This document shows positions 8,201-15,938 of a stretch of DNA of 64,000 nucleotides, piece after piece. A program made the position numbers and the translations under genes. The notes beneath the pieces were generated by a model, which was not told the DNA's origin, ran no database searches, and saw only the letters and a list, made by a program, of their open reading frames with translations. The number at the start of each line of letters is the position of its first letter. Position 1 is the stretch's first letter. The stretch covers positions 2,108,001-2,172,000 of the forward strand of contig OX638352.1 of the NCBI GenBank assembly GCA_951813545.1, written 5' to 3'. Source of the DNA: an uncultured Poribacteria bacterium (GTDB lineage: Bacteria; Poribacteria; WGA-4E; WGA-3G).

Positions 8201-10956
8201 CAATAGTGATGAAAAACAATACCGCAACTTTATCAATTCCGGTGCGGTATGCCTATAGACCAAACGTGTATCTTTCCGCAACGCTGACCCGTTCCATTCC
8301 GATGGAAGCGGCTGCAAGCGGTCAACAGTCTCCACTCCCCGCGCGCGCGTTTGGCGTGATTCCATTGAAAATAGATGAAACGCGGAGACAGCTCTCTGTA
8401 GAAATGTCGCTTGAGCAAACAGATGATACCGGTAAGAAGAAGAAAATCCCGCTCTTCAATCCAAAAGGGGACGCTGCACCCGCGGTTGACAGTTTGCGGG
8501 TCTCCGAGTCTGAAAATAACGAGGTGACAGTCCGACCAAACAGTGAGGTAACTATAGCATTCCAAGTTCAAGGTAGACGTTCTTGGCAAAAGTACGATGT
8601 CTGTATCGCAGCTGTTGATGAAGGGATTCTCGCGTTAACAGATTTCAGAACGCCTAATCCACACGACTACTTCTATCGACAGCGCGGTCTTAAGACGCGC
8701 TCCTTTGACCTATATAGCGGTATTCTGCCTGAAATCGCAGCTGTCACCGACAATTCGAGTACAGGTGGAGATGGAAACGCGATGCTTCAGGCGGGACGGC
8801 GGAAACGGTTGAGTACCGGCAGCATTCGACGGGTGAAGCCACTTTCACTCTGGTCAGGCTTTGTGGGAACGGACGGAAACGGACGCGCCACTGTTCAATT
8901 CAAAATTCCGCAGTTCAACGGAACATTGAGGCTAATGGCAGTCGCATTTACCGGTGGAGACTACGGCGCATCGGAAGCGTATTTGACCGTCCGAGAACCT
9001 ATCGTCTTAACCCCGACATTCCCCCGATTTCTCGCAGGCGGTGATAGGATTCGTGTACCCGTCACCCTTTTCAACGGCACAGGTGAAGACGGAGAATTCA
9101 AGGTCCAATTACAAGCAGCAGGCGATGTGCAACTCCTTTCAGCAAGTGATACCAATTCGCCTCGAACATCGTCTCAGGAGGCTTCGGAAGAACCCTCACA
9201 AGCCTTAGAAATAGAAAATGGACCAGACGAACTCAGTATAGGTAAGAAAGTTGAGGCGGGCACAGAAGCACAAGTCTTTTTCGATATTCTCGTTCATGAT
9301 GCCATAGGAGAAGCCGATTTTAATCTTTCCGCGCGCGGGAACACCGAGACTACACAACTGGAGGTAAAAATTCCACTGCGTTCTGTCGCTCCACCCGTTA
9401 CAAAAACAGGCCAAGGGGTAGTGCGCGCGGGCGAACCCGTGGATTTCATTTTGCCTGCGAATTTGATACCAGATTCGTCAGAGTTTAGCCTAACGCTATC
9501 ACCTTTCCCCAATATCAGGTTCGCAGACAGTCTCCGCTACCTTGTCCGCTACCCACACGGATGTTTGGAACAGACAACGAGCAAGATCTTCCCACTCCTC
9601 TACTTTAGCGACTTAGCGCGAAGTGTTGAACCGATGCTGGCAGCAGAAGATTCAGTGGATTACTACATCACGGCAGGGATCACAAAAATCGAAAGTATGT
9701 TGAGGTCAAACAATCGTTTTGCCTACTGGCCCGGCGGTACTTACGTCAATCCATGGAGTAGTATCTATGCATCTCACTTCCTCGTCGAGGCACGGAAAGC
9801 AGGTTATGAGGTCGCGGATCGAGTTTACGACGCAATGCTGGAAGGTTTGAAAGCACAGGCGAAATTCTCCCCAAACACGGAAAACGAAACGAAAAAGATA
9901 AAGAGACAGATTTCACTTGTAACTTATGCAGCTTATGTTTTAGCTGCTGCCGGACATCCTGAGCGGGGTACAATGCACTACCTGAAAAATAGGGGTTTGA
10001 GCGGACTTAGCGATTACAGCCACTTCCAACTCGCAGGAGCGTTTGCTCTCAGCGGCGAACTGGAAACGGCTCTGTCAATGCTTCCGGTGTCGGTATCACC
10101 AACTTTTGATAACAAGGGAACAGGACAACGAGAAACAGGAGGAACGCTTGATTCTCCTGTTCGAGCCCAAGCCATTATGCTAGATGTGCTTGCTGAAGTT
10201 AACGAAAACCATCCATCAGTTCCGATGCTTGTCAAGAGCTTGAGCGAGGCGGCATCGGAAGGCAATCGCTGGACGACAACACAGGAGAACGCTTTCGCTT
10301 TCCTCGCATTGGGCAAGATTTTAAAGAAGCAGATGGATCGAAACTACACCGGCACCCTGAAACTGAATGGCGAACACTTCGCGGACTTTGATGCAACGGA
10401 GACGCGCTACACCGATGAAGCATGGGACGGAACGCGCATCCAACTCTCCGTCCAAGGCGAAGGAAGCTGCTACTACTATTGGAGTGCATTCGGCATCCAA
10501 CGCGATTCCTTTATTGAGGAATACGAACGCGAGTTACAGGTGAGCCGCCGCTACTTCAACAAAGATGGTGAAGGACGCACCGGCACTTTTGTCCACGGCG
10601 ATTTAATTGTCGCGGAGATAACCGTCAAAGCACTCACTACCGACCTCGAAAACGTTGTTATCGTCGATATGTTGCCCACAGGCTTTGAGATTGAAAACCC
10701 GCGGCTGGAGTCCCGTGCGGGCATTCCATGGTTGAAAACACAAGACTTCAAACCGGACTATCTCGATATTCGCGACGATCGGCTTATTTTCTTTGGTACG
10801 TTTCCCCGGCAACGCGAACGTAAGTTCTATTACGCGCTACGCGCAGTCACACAGGGTGATTTTACGCTACCGCCCATCGTTGCTGAAGCGATGTACGACC
10901 CAACAAAATCTGCTATAAAAGGTAGTATGCGGATTGAAGTAGTGGCAGAGGAATAG
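5257..10956 (+). CDS. Bacterial alpha-2-macroglobulin family protein
   Basis: This 1899-residue protein is in the length range of large bacterial alpha-2-macroglobulins, which trap proteases in the periplasm. A basic N-terminus is followed by a hydrophobic segment (residues 20-43, LMALLLGACIVYIV), either an anchor or a lipoprotein signal with LGAC as lipobox. MG-type beta domains follow, including GSAYLQKGYEAFLYTSRGVY and YRPGETVQLAG, typical of the MG2/MG3 region. The thioester motif GCLEQTTS is intact with Cys near residue 1436, so this is a thioester-competent member. The helical thioester domain and receptor-binding-like end complete it. AGGAG precedes the ATG. It lies directly upstream of pbpC, the standard partner in Gram-negative bacteria (yfhM-pbpC in E. 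coli). Confidence 0.92.
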   Translation: MVAKISKNPPAKSGNRNLLLKSLIGLVGLMALLLGACIVYIVQSNVRARTRYSVKTFTPQGEVPQWADFSITFSEAIIDKLRVGTEVPAEALRFTPAVQGTARWAARDRVGFFLDAPLAPSTEYIVQLTPELNPSETFLLTGQKEFKFATEPFAVQQTRMEFTSDNEHVTGSGTIAFNYPVTIVDLKAHLSIELDDGTEVPYQIETNTATARTVKFKTKRIKRGKADREIKIRIEKGFKCTGGKIGLEKPNVTPVILRGRGTLGVTYSDVWESDGTPYISVSFSAPVLSDTIEPYLELTPAVTYKVTSDYRNIRIHGNFKRRTTYTLKIRRGLTARNDAVLKQDYMTRLKIPDLKPQLRFLGDGFFLARNGQLNLGLATINVERVELNIEKVFANNLIYVSKLERWSRWSRNLGKPIHTEVLDVSSQLNEEVTTPISLEEYLSDEHVGIFKVVARNAGNRWNSAYQWVLITDLGISAKRLGDRLYVWVKSLSTGKPVPGARAKLISDNNQTLFSGTTNWAGFIEFTDVAEKTENFTPFMITVEKRDDLAFIQLDRHEIATADFNIAGSAYLQKGYEAFLYTSRGVYRPGETVQLAGIVRGPKHKTPQPLPTRIEVISPDGRILRELRQQTNKSGACDVQIPIPDYALTGSYIAKMRIADRVIGSVQFQVEEFMPDRMKVAVTADKSTYKLEDELDIEVTAINLFGPPAVGRKVQVACELEAIPFLTDNILQGTDAKKWSSFVFGNTRSNFEKQRIELGEAKTDAVGKAHYQFTIPATLKAPSLLNGILTATVSEVGGRAVTASHRVVIHPYSHYVGLRQATTGDVKINKPLRFDYIAINDALAAAPGRTLKLSLHKVHWNTILRQNTAGRYKYISESEMTEVETQMLTSAEEAQTVTLTPSDYGEYRVRIEDIASTATAELKFYVSGWGRTPVSMEHPTRLDLTLDKPTYRPEQTAKLSIKAPFPGTLLLTVEREKVLSHRTIVMKNNTATLSIPVRYAYRPNVYLSATLTRSIPMEAAASGQQSPLPARAFGVIPLKIDETRRQLSVEMSLEQTDDTGKKKKIPLFNPKGDAAPAVDSLRVSESENNEVTVRPNSEVTIAFQVQGRRSWQKYDVCIAAVDEGILALTDFRTPNPHDYFYRQRGLKTRSFDLYSGILPEIAAVTDNSSTGGDGNAMLQAGRRKRLSTGSIRRVKPLSLWSGFVGTDGNGRATVQFKIPQFNGTLRLMAVAFTGGDYGASEAYLTVREPIVLTPTFPRFLAGGDRIRVPVTLFNGTGEDGEFKVQLQAAGDVQLLSASDTNSPRTSSQEASEEPSQALEIENGPDELSIGKKVEAGTEAQVFFDILVHDAIGEADFNLSARGNTETTQLEVKIPLRSVAPPVTKTGQGVVRAGEPVDFILPANLIPDSSEFSLTLSPFPNIRFADSLRYLVRYPHGCLEQTTSKIFPLLYFSDLARSVEPMLAAEDSVDYYITAGITKIESMLRSNNRFAYWPGGTYVNPWSSIYASHFLVEARKAGYEVADRVYDAMLEGLKAQAKFSPNTENETKKIKRQISLVTYAAYVLAAAGHPERGTMHYLKNRGLSGLSDYSHFQLAGAFALSGELETALSMLPVSVSPTFDNKGTGQRETGGTLDSPVRAQAIMLDVLAEVNENHPSVPMLVKSLSEAASEGNRWTTTQENAFAFLALGKILKKQMDRNYTGTLKLNGEHFADFDATETRYTDEAWDGTRIQLSVQGEGSCYYYWSAFGIQRDSFIEEYERELQVSRRYFNKDGEGRTGTFVHGDLIVAEITVKALTTDLENVVIVDMLPTGFEIENPRLESRAGIPWLKTQDFKPDYLDIRDDRLIFFGTFPRQRERKFYYALRAVTQGDFTLPPIVAEAMYDPTKSAIKGSMRIEVVAEE

Positions 10957-11060
10957 TTATCAGTCATCGGTCATCGGTTGTCAGTTACTCGCCTGTGGCG
11001 GTAAACGTTTTCACCTACCACACACTTAACTGATAACCGATAACTGAAAACCGAAAACCC
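10953..11060. repeat. Heptamer-built inverted-repeat element between the A2M gene and pbpC
   Basis: The left end reads ATAGTTATCAGTCATCGGTC and the right end, on the opposite strand, GGTTTTCGGTTTTCAGTTAT; both are runs of the heptamer NNTCRGT. About 108 bp. The TAG stop codon of the macroglobulin gene (10954-10956) is part of the left terminus. Related copies recur through the window. Confidence 0.7.
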
Positions 11061-11074
11061 TTGTAGACCGAGAA

Positions 11075-13726
11075 ATGTTAGGGCACAGAATTTTATCCCC
11101 ATTAAAAAATCAGGTTCGGCGGCACACCAAGAAGTTATTTTGGCTGCTACCGCCACTCCTTATTATCACTCTCTTTATGCTGGTAAACTGGTGTTTCCCG
11201 CTGCCCAAAGCACGTCTCCATCCACCGTCCTCTCGAATTGTGTTGGACAGAAACGGAGAGTGGCTCCGAGCATTTTTAGCGGACGATGGCATGTGGCGAA
11301 TAGCCATCAGCCATCAGCCATCAGCAGTCAGTGAAATAGCCATCAATCGTTCTTCTGAAGGTTTCCGAGAGCCGAGAGCCGAGAGCCATTCCGTGTTATT
11401 GCACCAAGCGATGCTAACAGCAGAAGACAGATGGTTTTACTACCACTACGGCATCAACCCAGTGTCCATTGCAACAGCCCTCTATGACAATCTCAAAGCA
11501 GGTGAGGTGGTGCGCGGTGGTTCAACCATTACCATGCAACTCGCGCGACTGATGGAACCCAAAGCACGAAACGTTCCGAACAAACTTGTTGAGGCGTTCC
11601 GTGCCCTCCAACTTGAACATGCCTATTCTAAATCTGAGATTTTAACCTTTTACTTCAACATGCTTCCCTACGGCGGAAATATTGTTGGGACAGCGGCAGC
11701 ATCTCGGTTCTACTTCAATAAACCTCAGCATGCGCTTAGCCTCGGCGAAGCCGCACTCCTCGCCGCCATCCCGAACGCGCCAGAACGTTTACGACCAGAT
11801 AGATTTCCAGAAAATGCGAGAAAAGCGCGCGAAAAAGTCCTGAATCGTCTCCTCGCACGCGGACAGATCTCCAAACAACAGTGGCAGGAGGCATCGCAAG
11901 AGCCGATCCCTAAAAAACGTTACTCACTCCCATTTAAAGCACCTCATCTCTCACGCATGTTGGTTAGGCATGCAGAACCTACAACAGACGGTAGGATCTA
12001 CACAACAATAGATACGAAGGTTCAGGAGACTGCAGTACGCATCCTCCGTGAATATCTGGACGCAGCAGGAAAACCAAGTCTCCAAGGATCTCATGGTGCT
12101 GGCACAGGTGCCATCGTCGTTATGGATACGCAGAGTCGCGAGGTCTTAGCAATGGTGGGTTCTCACGATTTTTTTGATCGGAGCGTATCAGGACAGATAA
12201 ATGGAACACTTGCGCCGCGCTCTCCAGGTTCTGCGCTCAAACCTTTCGTCTACGCGCTTGCAATGGAACAGGGTTTGATTACGCCAGAAACGCTGTTATT
12301 CGATGTCCCCGTCAGTTACGCTGGCTATGAACCGGTGAATTATGATGGTAAATATAACGGCTATGTTACCGCCCGTCAGGCACTGGCACGCTCCCTCAAT
12401 GTCCCCGCCGTCAATCTTAATGCGCGCCTGAAGAACATCACACTGCATACTTTTCTCAAACAGGCTGGCATTTCCACGCTTGCACCCGCTAAAAAGTACG
12501 GACTCTCTATGGTTCTCGGTGGATGTGAAGTGAATTTGCTTGAGTTGACAACACTCTATGCGGGGTTGGCAAATATGGGAGAATTTAAACCTTACCAAAT
12601 AGCAGTCAGCGGTCAGCAATCAGCGGTCAGCAGTCAACAGTCAGAAAACCTTCTTGCTGAAAGCCGATGGCTGAAGGCTAAAGGCTATTCACAACGTTTA
12701 CTCCAAGCGGAAACAAGTTTCATCATAACCGAGATGCTCACAACTTCACAACGCCCCACAAACGCGGTTAAAAGCCTGGAAGTCTTTGAAAGCACAATAA
12801 ACCTACCGAAGATTGCGTGGAAAACTGGAACTTCTTACGGTCACCGGGATGCATGGTGTATCGGATATTCACCGACATTAACGATTGGTGTGTGGCTCGG
12901 CAACTTCGACGGAAGAGGGGCTCCGATGCTGAGCGGTACAGATGCCGCGACCCCTATTCTATTTGCGCTCTTTAGCGCGCTAACAGGACAGGACACACAC
13001 CGATGGTTTACCAAACCGGAACAATTGAAAACACGACAGGTATGTGCGCTCAGTGGTGCGCCAGTTTCACCATACTGTCCTACCCATAAGAGCGATGTAT
13101 ATATCCCCGGTATTTCACCAGTAGCGATCTGTGCAATTCACAAACGTATCTATGTTGATGAAACCACAGGGTATCGCCTCTGCTCTCACTGTCGGATTCC
13201 TAACTATGGGAATCTGGACACTGCGCCATTACATTCCGCAGTGGTTTTCGGTGAAGTTCGACCGGCTCTAGGGGATCAAAGGGCTCTAACTTCACCGGAT
13301 GCCCTCGTAAAACGAAGTGGAACGAGGACCAGAGTTAATAGTTTAAAAATATTTGAGGAGTGGCCCGCTGAGGCAGCGACGTGGTTAGCAGAAAATGGAT
13401 TTGCCGTGCCGGTTCTGCCGGAACATAACCCATTGTGCACTGGTACAATCGCAGGGAACGCTCCTATTATTCTATCTCCAGCAGAAAACACTACCTACTA
13501 CATTCGGGCAGGCGTGCCACTGGAAAATCAAAAAATTCGCCTGTCGGCTTCGGCTTCCAACCGGACACAGAATTTGTTTTGGTTTCTGGACGGTGAGTTA
13601 ATTTTCAAGGGGAAGGCAGGAGAAGAATACTGGCTCACACCCATCAAAGGGCAACATGTACTAACGTGTGTAGATGCGGAGGGACGCTCAGCAAACCGCC
13701 CGCTCCACATCTCAATGATACGGTAG
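11075..13726 (+). CDS. pbpC: Penicillin-binding protein 1C (peptidoglycan glycosyltransferase/transpeptidase)
   Basis: This bifunctional class A PBP is 883 residues, longer than most PBP1C. After a membrane anchor (about residues 22-41) comes the glycosyltransferase domain (LTAEDRWFYYHYGINPVSI, then GGSTITMQLARL), the transpeptidase domain with SPGSALKP (catalytic Ser near residue 386) and KTGTSYGHRDAW, and the PBP1C C-terminal BiPBP-like domain with Cys-rich stretches (CALSGAPVSPYCPTHK). Two stretches, residues 76-105 and 509-538, are absent from normal PBP1C and are exactly the in-frame repeat elements at 11300-11389 and 12599-12688. It probably forms one defence operon with the macroglobulin gene. 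Insertions fall before the first glycosyltransferase motif and inside the transpeptidase region; activity is unproven. Confidence 0.93.
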   Translation: MLGHRILSPLKNQVRRHTKKLFWLLPPLLIITLFMLVNWCFPLPKARLHPPSSRIVLDRNGEWLRAFLADDGMWRIAISHQPSAVSEIAINRSSEGFREPRAESHSVLLHQAMLTAEDRWFYYHYGINPVSIATALYDNLKAGEVVRGGSTITMQLARLMEPKARNVPNKLVEAFRALQLEHAYSKSEILTFYFNMLPYGGNIVGTAAASRFYFNKPQHALSLGEAALLAAIPNAPERLRPDRFPENARKAREKVLNRLLARGQISKQQWQEASQEPIPKKRYSLPFKAPHLSRMLVRHAEPTTDGRIYTTIDTKVQETAVRILREYLDAAGKPSLQGSHGAGTGAIVVMDTQSREVLAMVGSHDFFDRSVSGQINGTLAPRSPGSALKPFVYALAMEQGLITPETLLFDVPVSYAGYEPVNYDGKYNGYVTARQALARSLNVPAVNLNARLKNITLHTFLKQAGISTLAPAKKYGLSMVLGGCEVNLLELTTLYAGLANMGEFKPYQIAVSGQQSAVSSQQSENLLAESRWLKAKGYSQRLLQAETSFIITEMLTTSQRPTNAVKSLEVFESTINLPKIAWKTGTSYGHRDAWCIGYSPTLTIGVWLGNFDGRGAPMLSGTDAATPILFALFSALTGQDTHRWFTKPEQLKTRQVCALSGAPVSPYCPTHKSDVYIPGISPVAICAIHKRIYVDETTGYRLCSHCRIPNYGNLDTAPLHSAVVFGEVRPALGDQRALTSPDALVKRSGTRTRVNSLKIFEEWPAEAATWLAENGFAVPVLPEHNPLCTGTIAGNAPIILSPAENTTYYIRAGVPLENQKIRLSASASNRTQNLFWFLDGELIFKGKAGEEYWLTPIKGQHVLTCVDAEGRSANRPLHISMIR
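11300..11389. repeat. In-frame 90-bp heptamer element inside pbpC (first copy)
   Basis: The stretch starts ATAGCCATCAGCCATCAGCC and ends in repeated CGAGAGC followed by CAT, which on the other strand reads ATGGCTCTCGGCTCTCGG. It is 90 bp, a multiple of three with no stop codon, so it adds 30 residues (SHQPSAVSEIAINRSSEG...) to PBP1C. Confidence 0.7.
12599..12688. repeat. In-frame 90-bp heptamer element inside pbpC (second copy)
   Basis: It begins ATAGCAGTCAGCGGTCAGC and ends GGCTGAAGGCTAAAGGCTAT, whose complement starts ATAGCCTTTAGCCTTCAGCC. It is again exactly 90 bp and open in the pbpC frame, adding residues such as AVSGQQSAVSSQQSE. Sequence differs from the first copy although the length is identical. 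Confidence 0.72.
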
Positions 13727-13727
13727 A

Positions 13728-13808
13728 ATAGTTTTCGGTCTTCAGTCATTACCACGCGCTTTAACTGAAAGGGTTGCGTAGCAACCCGCACTGGCAACTG
13801 ATAACTAT
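13728..13808. repeat. Heptamer-built inverted-repeat element between pbpC and a LamG gene
   Basis: The 81-bp element starts ATAGTTTTCGGTCTTCAGTC two bases after the pbpC stop and ends CAACTGATAACTAT. Its right end contains the TAG stop codon of the LamG gene on the minus strand (13805-13807). An internal hairpin GGGTTGC-GTA-GCAACCC lies at its centre. Confidence 0.7.
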
Positions 13809-14560
13809 TTTTCAGACTTAAGTTTGCTCCAGGTCGTCGTTAATTTCCCACCGGCATCCACAGCGAGGGTTTTTTCCATATTGGCTTTGACCTCTTCAGC
13901 AGTTAACGCGACGCTCCACATCTTAAATTCATCAATGACCCCGTTGAAGAAGTTGGCGTTGCCCTGACTCGCTGCGATGCACATACCTTGGGTCCCGAAA
14001 TCCATGCGTGCATCACCACCGGCTTTTGCCTCAGCATCAAGTTCTCCGTTAATATACATCCACGCTATCTGTTTGCTCTGTGACCCGACGAAGTAATACC
14101 ATTCTGGTTCAAATGCATCATAATTCGTGTGTATCGGTAATTCCACTCCCAGTGTCGCAAAGTAGAAGCCGAATAACACGCCGCCCCGGTTGAACGTAAT
14201 GTGGGGCCGTCCGCCGCCATTCAAACGATAGAGCAGATCAATGCGGGCACCGCCTTCAATTTTCTCGTCAGGTTTGAACCAAAACTCAATCGTCATTTCC
14301 TTGGGTTGATCAATTTTGAGTGGGTCGAAGTTGACACTTCCATTGTTAAAATGGAGTGCTTGACCAGCGATTCCTTCTACCCATTTCGCGTTTTTGATGT
14401 CGCCCGTGAAACCGTTAGGTCCGACATCGCCAGCCTTATCTCCCTTTCCTTCATCAAAAGGTAAATAGATAAGTAAATCTTTCTCCGGATCTGCTGCGTG
14501 TGCGATCACACAACTCATTAAGAGCATCGCAGCTACCAAAAAGTATACCAATTGTCTCAT
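13805..14560 (-). CDS. Secreted LamG/concanavalin A-like domain protein
   Basis: A signal peptide (residues 1-22, ending VIAHAAD) is followed by one laminin-G-like jelly-roll domain: LLIYLPFDEGKGDKAGDVG at the start, MTIEFWFKPDEKIEGGARI in the middle and NFFNGVIDEFKMWSVALTAE at the end, the usual hallmarks. Such domains bind carbohydrate or act as adhesins. The protein ends in a tail GGKLTTTWSKLKSEK that recurs in two other secreted proteins here. The final TAG lies inside a small repeat element. Binding partner unknown. Confidence 0.85.
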   Translation of the reverse strand: MRQLVYFLVAAMLLMSCVIAHAADPEKDLLIYLPFDEGKGDKAGDVGPNGFTGDIKNAKWVEGIAGQALHFNNGSVNFDPLKIDQPKEMTIEFWFKPDEKIEGGARIDLLYRLNGGGRPHITFNRGGVLFGFYFATLGVELPIHTNYDAFEPEWYYFVGSQSKQIAWMYINGELDAEAKAGGDARMDFGTQGMCIAASQGNANFFNGVIDEFKMWSVALTAEEVKANMEKTLAVDAGGKLTTTWSKLKSEK

Positions 14561-14562
14561 CT

Positions 14563-14652
14563 TTATTCCGCGCGAAGCACCGTCGGAACATACTTGTACA
14601 ACGCCTTCACGCTTTCCTCCAATTTTTTAATATATGACTGTAGGGAAATCAT
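14563..14652 (-). CDS. Possible 29-residue peptide upstream of the LamG gene
   Basis: An ATG at 14652 opens a frame coding MISLQSYIKKLEESVKALYK and nine more residues, ending three bases before the LamG start. The amphipathic sequence looks like protein rather than noise, and the close spacing suggests translational coupling, but no clear ribosome site is seen. It may instead be the surviving tail of a larger lost gene. I do not recognise it. Confidence 0.25.
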   Translation of the reverse strand: MISLQSYIKKLEESVKALYKYVPTVLRAE

Positions 14653-14711
14653 GATTTGAACTCCCGTCTGCTTACGATCCAAGACACTCTGTCTCGGTCC
14701 TATCCCTCTTA

Positions 14712-14873
14712 CTATGGGGATTTCAGTTTTCCCCAAGTTGTTGTTAATTGGCCAGTCGGTTCAACCGATAAAACTTCTGGCACATAGTAGTTAACAATGA
14801 ATTCATCCATAATATCACTCCACGAAACGCTCGGATGCGGAACATCACCCACATAGACCTGAACGAAAATATG
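14712..14873 (-). pseudogene. C-terminal remnant of another tail-bearing secreted protein
   Basis: With no start codon, this frame encodes about 53 residues ending SVEPTGQLTTTWGKLKSP before a TAG. That is the same C-terminal tail as in the neighbouring LamG proteins (GGKLTTTWSKLKSEK; AGKATTTWGLLKTRK). Upstream the frame is closed by a TGA at 14874-14876. It is most simply the end of a third paralogue whose body has been deleted. Confidence 0.55.
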
Positions 14874-14904
14874 TCATAGGCGGGCACGCGGACCCGCCCT
14901 AAGT

Positions 14905-15579
14905 TTATCTACTTTTCAATTCACTCCACAAAGTCGCTAATTTATCAGCAGGTTCAACTGCTGTCGGTGGAATACCTTCACCGTTAATTTCAACGTATTC
15001 GTAGAGGACGGTTGAATCTCTACCACCTAAGCCAGGGCGACCCTCACCGTAGGTCTTATCCTGAGTTTCAACCATCAATTTCCCATCAATGTAGGTCTTG
15101 AGGGTTTCGCCTTCTGTTTCAAAGATTATGGTATATGCATCGCCGCCTTTGGTGTCCTTTGAATCCGGACGTTTCGGACGGGGACCACCGGTAATCTCAT
15201 TCGCGGCACCACCACTAAACATGAAAACCGAAGTCGTATGCGAGTTATAACTGATCTCCATGAAATAGAAATCCACTGCTGGTTCCTGCGTCCGAACAAA
15301 CAGATGGAAATAGGGTCCAACGACTTTCCGTGCCTTGACTTCCATTCGGTAATCTGTCCAGTTATCTTCTCCAAAGTAAATACCCGAGTTCTGTCCACCG
15401 GCAACGGTGAGTTCAAGCATACCGTCTTTAACCTCTGCGGTTGCCTGTGGTCCCAGTTCCCAATCTGCAATATCTTTGTCGCTATCAAACTCATAGCGAA
15501 TCGCCAGCGCGGTATGTGCAATCAGTATAAAGCCTAAACAGATGCACACACAAATCCATTGGATGTTCAGTCTTCTCAT
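14905..15579 (-). CDS. Secreted concanavalin A-like (DUF1080-type) domain protein
   Basis: AAGGAGAA precedes the ATG. A signal peptide (residues 1-26, ending HTALA) leads into a single beta-sandwich of about 170 residues: DADWELGPQA-like entry (IADWELGPQATAEVKDGMLE), YFGEDNWTDYRMEVKARKV and YTIIFETEGETLKTYIDGKL, the pattern of DUF1080/LamG-like sugar-binding modules. No catalytic residues can be assigned. It ends with the tail VEPADKLATLWSELKSR, a variant of the shared TTTW-LK tail. It probably acts outside the cytoplasm on polysaccharide or at the surface. Confidence 0.75.
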   Translation of the reverse strand: MRRLNIQWICVCICLGFILIAHTALAIRYEFDSDKDIADWELGPQATAEVKDGMLELTVAGGQNSGIYFGEDNWTDYRMEVKARKVVGPYFHLFVRTQEPAVDFYFMEISYNSHTTSVFMFSGGAANEITGGPRPKRPDSKDTKGGDAYTIIFETEGETLKTYIDGKLMVETQDKTYGEGRPGLGGRDSTVLYEYVEINGEGIPPTAVEPADKLATLWSELKSR

Positions 15580-15841
15580 GAGAAGTTCTCCTTAAATTAA
15601 AGCTAGAACATTAAATTTTCTTTTTCTCCGGCAAACAAGACATAGAACGCTCTCGGTCAGCTTAAAACAGGTAGGTCGCACTCGCTAAATTTTAGTTACT
15701 TTACATGAAAATGTGGAAAATGTCAATCTTAAACTAAGGCTGTTCAGTTTTCGGTTATTTACCCGCTTTAGGTGGTGTACCGCGACAAGGAGGTCACCCC
15801 TATGGGAAAATTGAAGAGTCCTAATTCGCATAAATATTTTC

Positions 15842-15870
15842 TTGACATTTTTGTCTCATTCTGCTAAGAT
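15842..15870 (+). promoter_or_regulatory. Sigma-70 promoter for the EF-G-like gene
   Basis: TTGACA (15842-15847) and TAAGAT (15865-15870) are 17 bp apart, 69 bp upstream of the chosen start. The rest of the 15580-15938 gap holds only a partial heptamer repeat (CAGTTTTCGGTTATTT near 15747) and an AT-rich leader. Confidence 0.65.
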
Positions 15871-15938
15871 GTAACTTTAAACGGCATAGCTCGCTCTATC
15901 CCGTGTGGTTAATAGTAAAAGGAGAAACTTTAGGACGT

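Noticed and set aside
14201..14464. 87-residue plus-strand ORF
   Set aside because: Antisense shadow of the LamG gene on the minus strand.
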